This document shows, piece by piece, positions 28,188 to 29,563 of a DNA stretch of 29,563 nt (positions are counted from its first letter, which is position 1; each line of letters begins with the position of its first letter). Location: NCBI GenBank assembly GCA_964448015.1, contig CAYUUV010000010.1, positions 1-29,563 on the forward strand. Direction: 5' to 3'. The position numbers were made by a program, and so were the translations under genes. The notes beneath the pieces are model-generated. The model was not told the DNA's origin. It did not search any database and saw nothing but the letters and a program-made list of their open reading frames with translations. Source of the stretch: JACKGS01 sp964448015 (lineage in GTDB: Bacteria; Patescibacteriota; Saccharimonadia; Saccharimonadales; UBA7683).

Positions 28188-29563
28188 ATGGCGGAAATTT
28201 CTATTAAAGAACTAAGTGGCGAACTGCGAGCGGCAATTGATGAGCTGAAAAAATCTGGCAGTACGCAAGATGCTGGCGTGGTAATTCGTGTTGGTGACGG
28301 TATTTGTTGGATCTACGGTCTTGCAAAGGCTGGTTACAACGAAATGCTTGAGATTGAGGCAACTGACGGGTCTCGGATTACCGCTTTTGCGCTTAACTTA
28401 ATGCAAGACGAAATTGGTGCGGTGATTTTGGGTGAAGATACCAAAATCAAAGCCGGCGCAAAGGTACACATGACTGGTAAGGTGCTGGAAATTCCGGTTG
28501 GGCCAGAATTGGTTGGCCGCGTGGTGAATCCGTTAGGCCAAGCGATTGATGGTGGTGCGCCGATTAAGGCAAAAAATACTGGTTTAATTGAACAAGAAGC
28601 GCCGGGCGTGTTAGATCGAAAATCCGTGCACGAGCCTTTGATGACCGGTATCGTGGGCGTCGATGCGCTGATTCCTATCGGCCGCGGCCAGCGTGAGTTG
28701 ATTATTGGCGACCGTCAAACGGGTAAAACGGCGATCGCTATAGATACCATGATCAACCAGGCCAAGCAAAAAACGGGCGTGATTAACGTCTACGTGGCGG
28801 TTGGCCAGAAGAACGCGAAAGTTGCGCGTCTGGTTGAGCGTCTCAAGCGTGAAGGTGTGATGGATCAAACTATTATTGTGGCCACTTCCCCGTCTGACCC
28901 GGCTTCTATGCAGTATTTGGCGCCATATGCTGGTGCAGCGATGGGTGAATATTTCCGTGATAACGGTGAACACGCTTTGATTATTTATGATGATCTCAGT
29001 AAGCACGCCGCGGCTTACCGCCAGATGTCACTCCTGCTTCGTCGCCCACCAGGACGCGAGGCGTACCCGGGCGATGTCTTCTACTTGCACTCTCGCCTAC
29101 TGGAGCGCGCTGCCAAACTTTCAGACGCCAAGGGCGGCGGTTCACTCACCGCTCTGCCAATTATCGAAACCCAGGCTGGCGACGTTTCTGGCTACATTCC
29201 AACCAACGTGATTTCTATCACCGATGGTCAGATCTTCCTTGAAACCAACCTCTTTTACCAAGGTATTCGTCCGGCAATCTCGGTTGGTACCTCTGTTTCA
29301 CGTGTCGGTGGTGCGGCGCAAACAAAAACAATCAAATCTGTTTCTGGTGGTGTGAAGTTAGCTCTTGCTCAGTTCCGTGAACTTGCCGCTTTCGCGCAGT
29401 TTTCAACTGATCTTGACCCTGAAACCAAGAGTCAAATTGAACGCGGCCAACGCCTGACCGAAATCTTGAAACAGCCGCAATATTCACCACTGGCTATCTG
29501 GGAACAAGCCGCAACACTGCTCGCCGCCAACGAAGGTGCCTTTGATACTGTACCTGTAGAAAA
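28188..29563 (+). CDS. atpA: ATP synthase F1 subunit alpha, 3' end beyond the window
   Basis: The open frame runs 458 codons from the ATG to the window edge without a stop; full alpha subunits have about 500-510 residues, so some 45-50 are missing. AAAGGAG seven bases upstream sets the start. Walker A is GDRQTGKT at 174-181; the region LIIYDDLSKHAAAYRQMSLL and PGREAYPGDVFYLHSRLLER are invariant family segments; SVSRVGGAAQTK carries the arginine finger near the window end. The N-terminal helix (EISIKELSGELRAAIDEL) would bind delta. It forms the hexamer with beta, whose gene is expected downstream. Confidence 0.98.
   Translation, partial: MAEISIKELSGELRAAIDELKKSGSTQDAGVVIRVGDGICWIYGLAKAGYNEMLEIEATDGSRITAFALNLMQDEIGAVILGEDTKIKAGAKVHMTGKVLEIPVGPELVGRVVNPLGQAIDGGAPIKAKNTGLIEQEAPGVLDRKSVHEPLMTGIVGVDALIPIGRGQRELIIGDRQTGKTAIAIDTMINQAKQKTGVINVYVAVGQKNAKVARLVERLKREGVMDQTIIVATSPSDPASMQYLAPYAGAAMGEYFRDNGEHALIIYDDLSKHAAAYRQMSLLLRRPPGREAYPGDVFYLHSRLLERAAKLSDAKGGGSLTALPIIETQAGDVSGYIPTNVISITDGQIFLETNLFYQGIRPAISVGTSVSRVGGAAQTKTIKSVSGGVKLALAQFRELAAFAQFSTDLDPETKSQIERGQRLTEILKQPQYSPLAIWEQAATLLAANEGAFDTVPVE

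Noticed and set aside
1..29563. UGA read as glycine (as in some CPR lineages)
   Set aside because: TGA is used as a normal stop, for example at the ends of purH and the GT4 gene, and does not occur inside the conserved genes.

Overview
The window looks like a draft contig from a small-genome bacterium of the Patescibacteria/CPR group, most likely Saccharibacteria. This is inferred from gene repertoire and style: compact, sometimes overlapping genes, many short proteins of no recognised family, a lone cobalamin adenosyltransferase, a very short ATP synthase delta subunit, and standard stop codons (TGA is used as a stop, which argues against the CPR lineages that recode it). There is one scaffold gap of 100 N at 10028-10127. 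Most of the window is mid-40s to 50 percent GC by eye. Two blocks are clearly GC richer (about 4.9-8.5 kb and 24.2-24.9 kb).

Layout. 1-420: the 3' part of tRNA-Leu(CAA), followed by an unusual tandem array that copies the tRNA 3' end. 0.4-4.9 kb: a hypothetical protein, a YjeF/NnrD-like protein, a HAD phosphatase, a membrane protein with an internal duplication, an alpha/beta hydrolase and exonuclease III. 4.9-8.5 kb: GC-rich purine block with a PurE-PurC fusion, PurH and a small zinc-ribbon protein, probably acquired by transfer. 8.6-10.7 kb: smpB followed by a coiled-coil protein, an alpha/beta hydrolase and a Nudix hydrolase. 10.8-14.8 kb: two tandem paralogous TIM-barrel glycoside-hydrolase-like genes, a GT4 glycosyltransferase and a membrane-anchored thermonuclease.

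15.1-21.3 kb is the accessory and defence-like part. It holds a 513-residue unknown protein with a RelE-like tail, an HTH-Panacea antitoxin overlapping a RelE/ParE-like toxin, a structured leader RNA before a frameshifted DUF2188 gene and a small Cys-rich protein, and a two-gene restriction-modification candidate (EcoRI-type adenine methyltransferase plus DUF262-HNH nuclease). That last operon is preceded by a branched RNA with its own promoter, a terminator and a possible antiterminator. 21.4-23.7 kb: CobO-like adenosyltransferase, a hypothetical protein, an ArsR-glutaredoxin operon and a small membrane protein. 24.2-24.9 kb: a GC-rich pair of membrane proteins.

25.0 kb to the end: the F-type ATP synthase operon in the order a, c, b, an unknown 133-residue gene, delta, alpha (cut by the window end). 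It is interrupted by dispersed palindromic repeats ending in GATGACA.

A window-wide signal is that many first-in-transcript genes have a -10 box only 6-7 nt before the start codon, several with a good -35 box 17 bp further upstream, so they are probably translated from leaderless mRNAs. Genes inside operons, and the GC-rich genes, carry Shine-Dalgarno sites instead.
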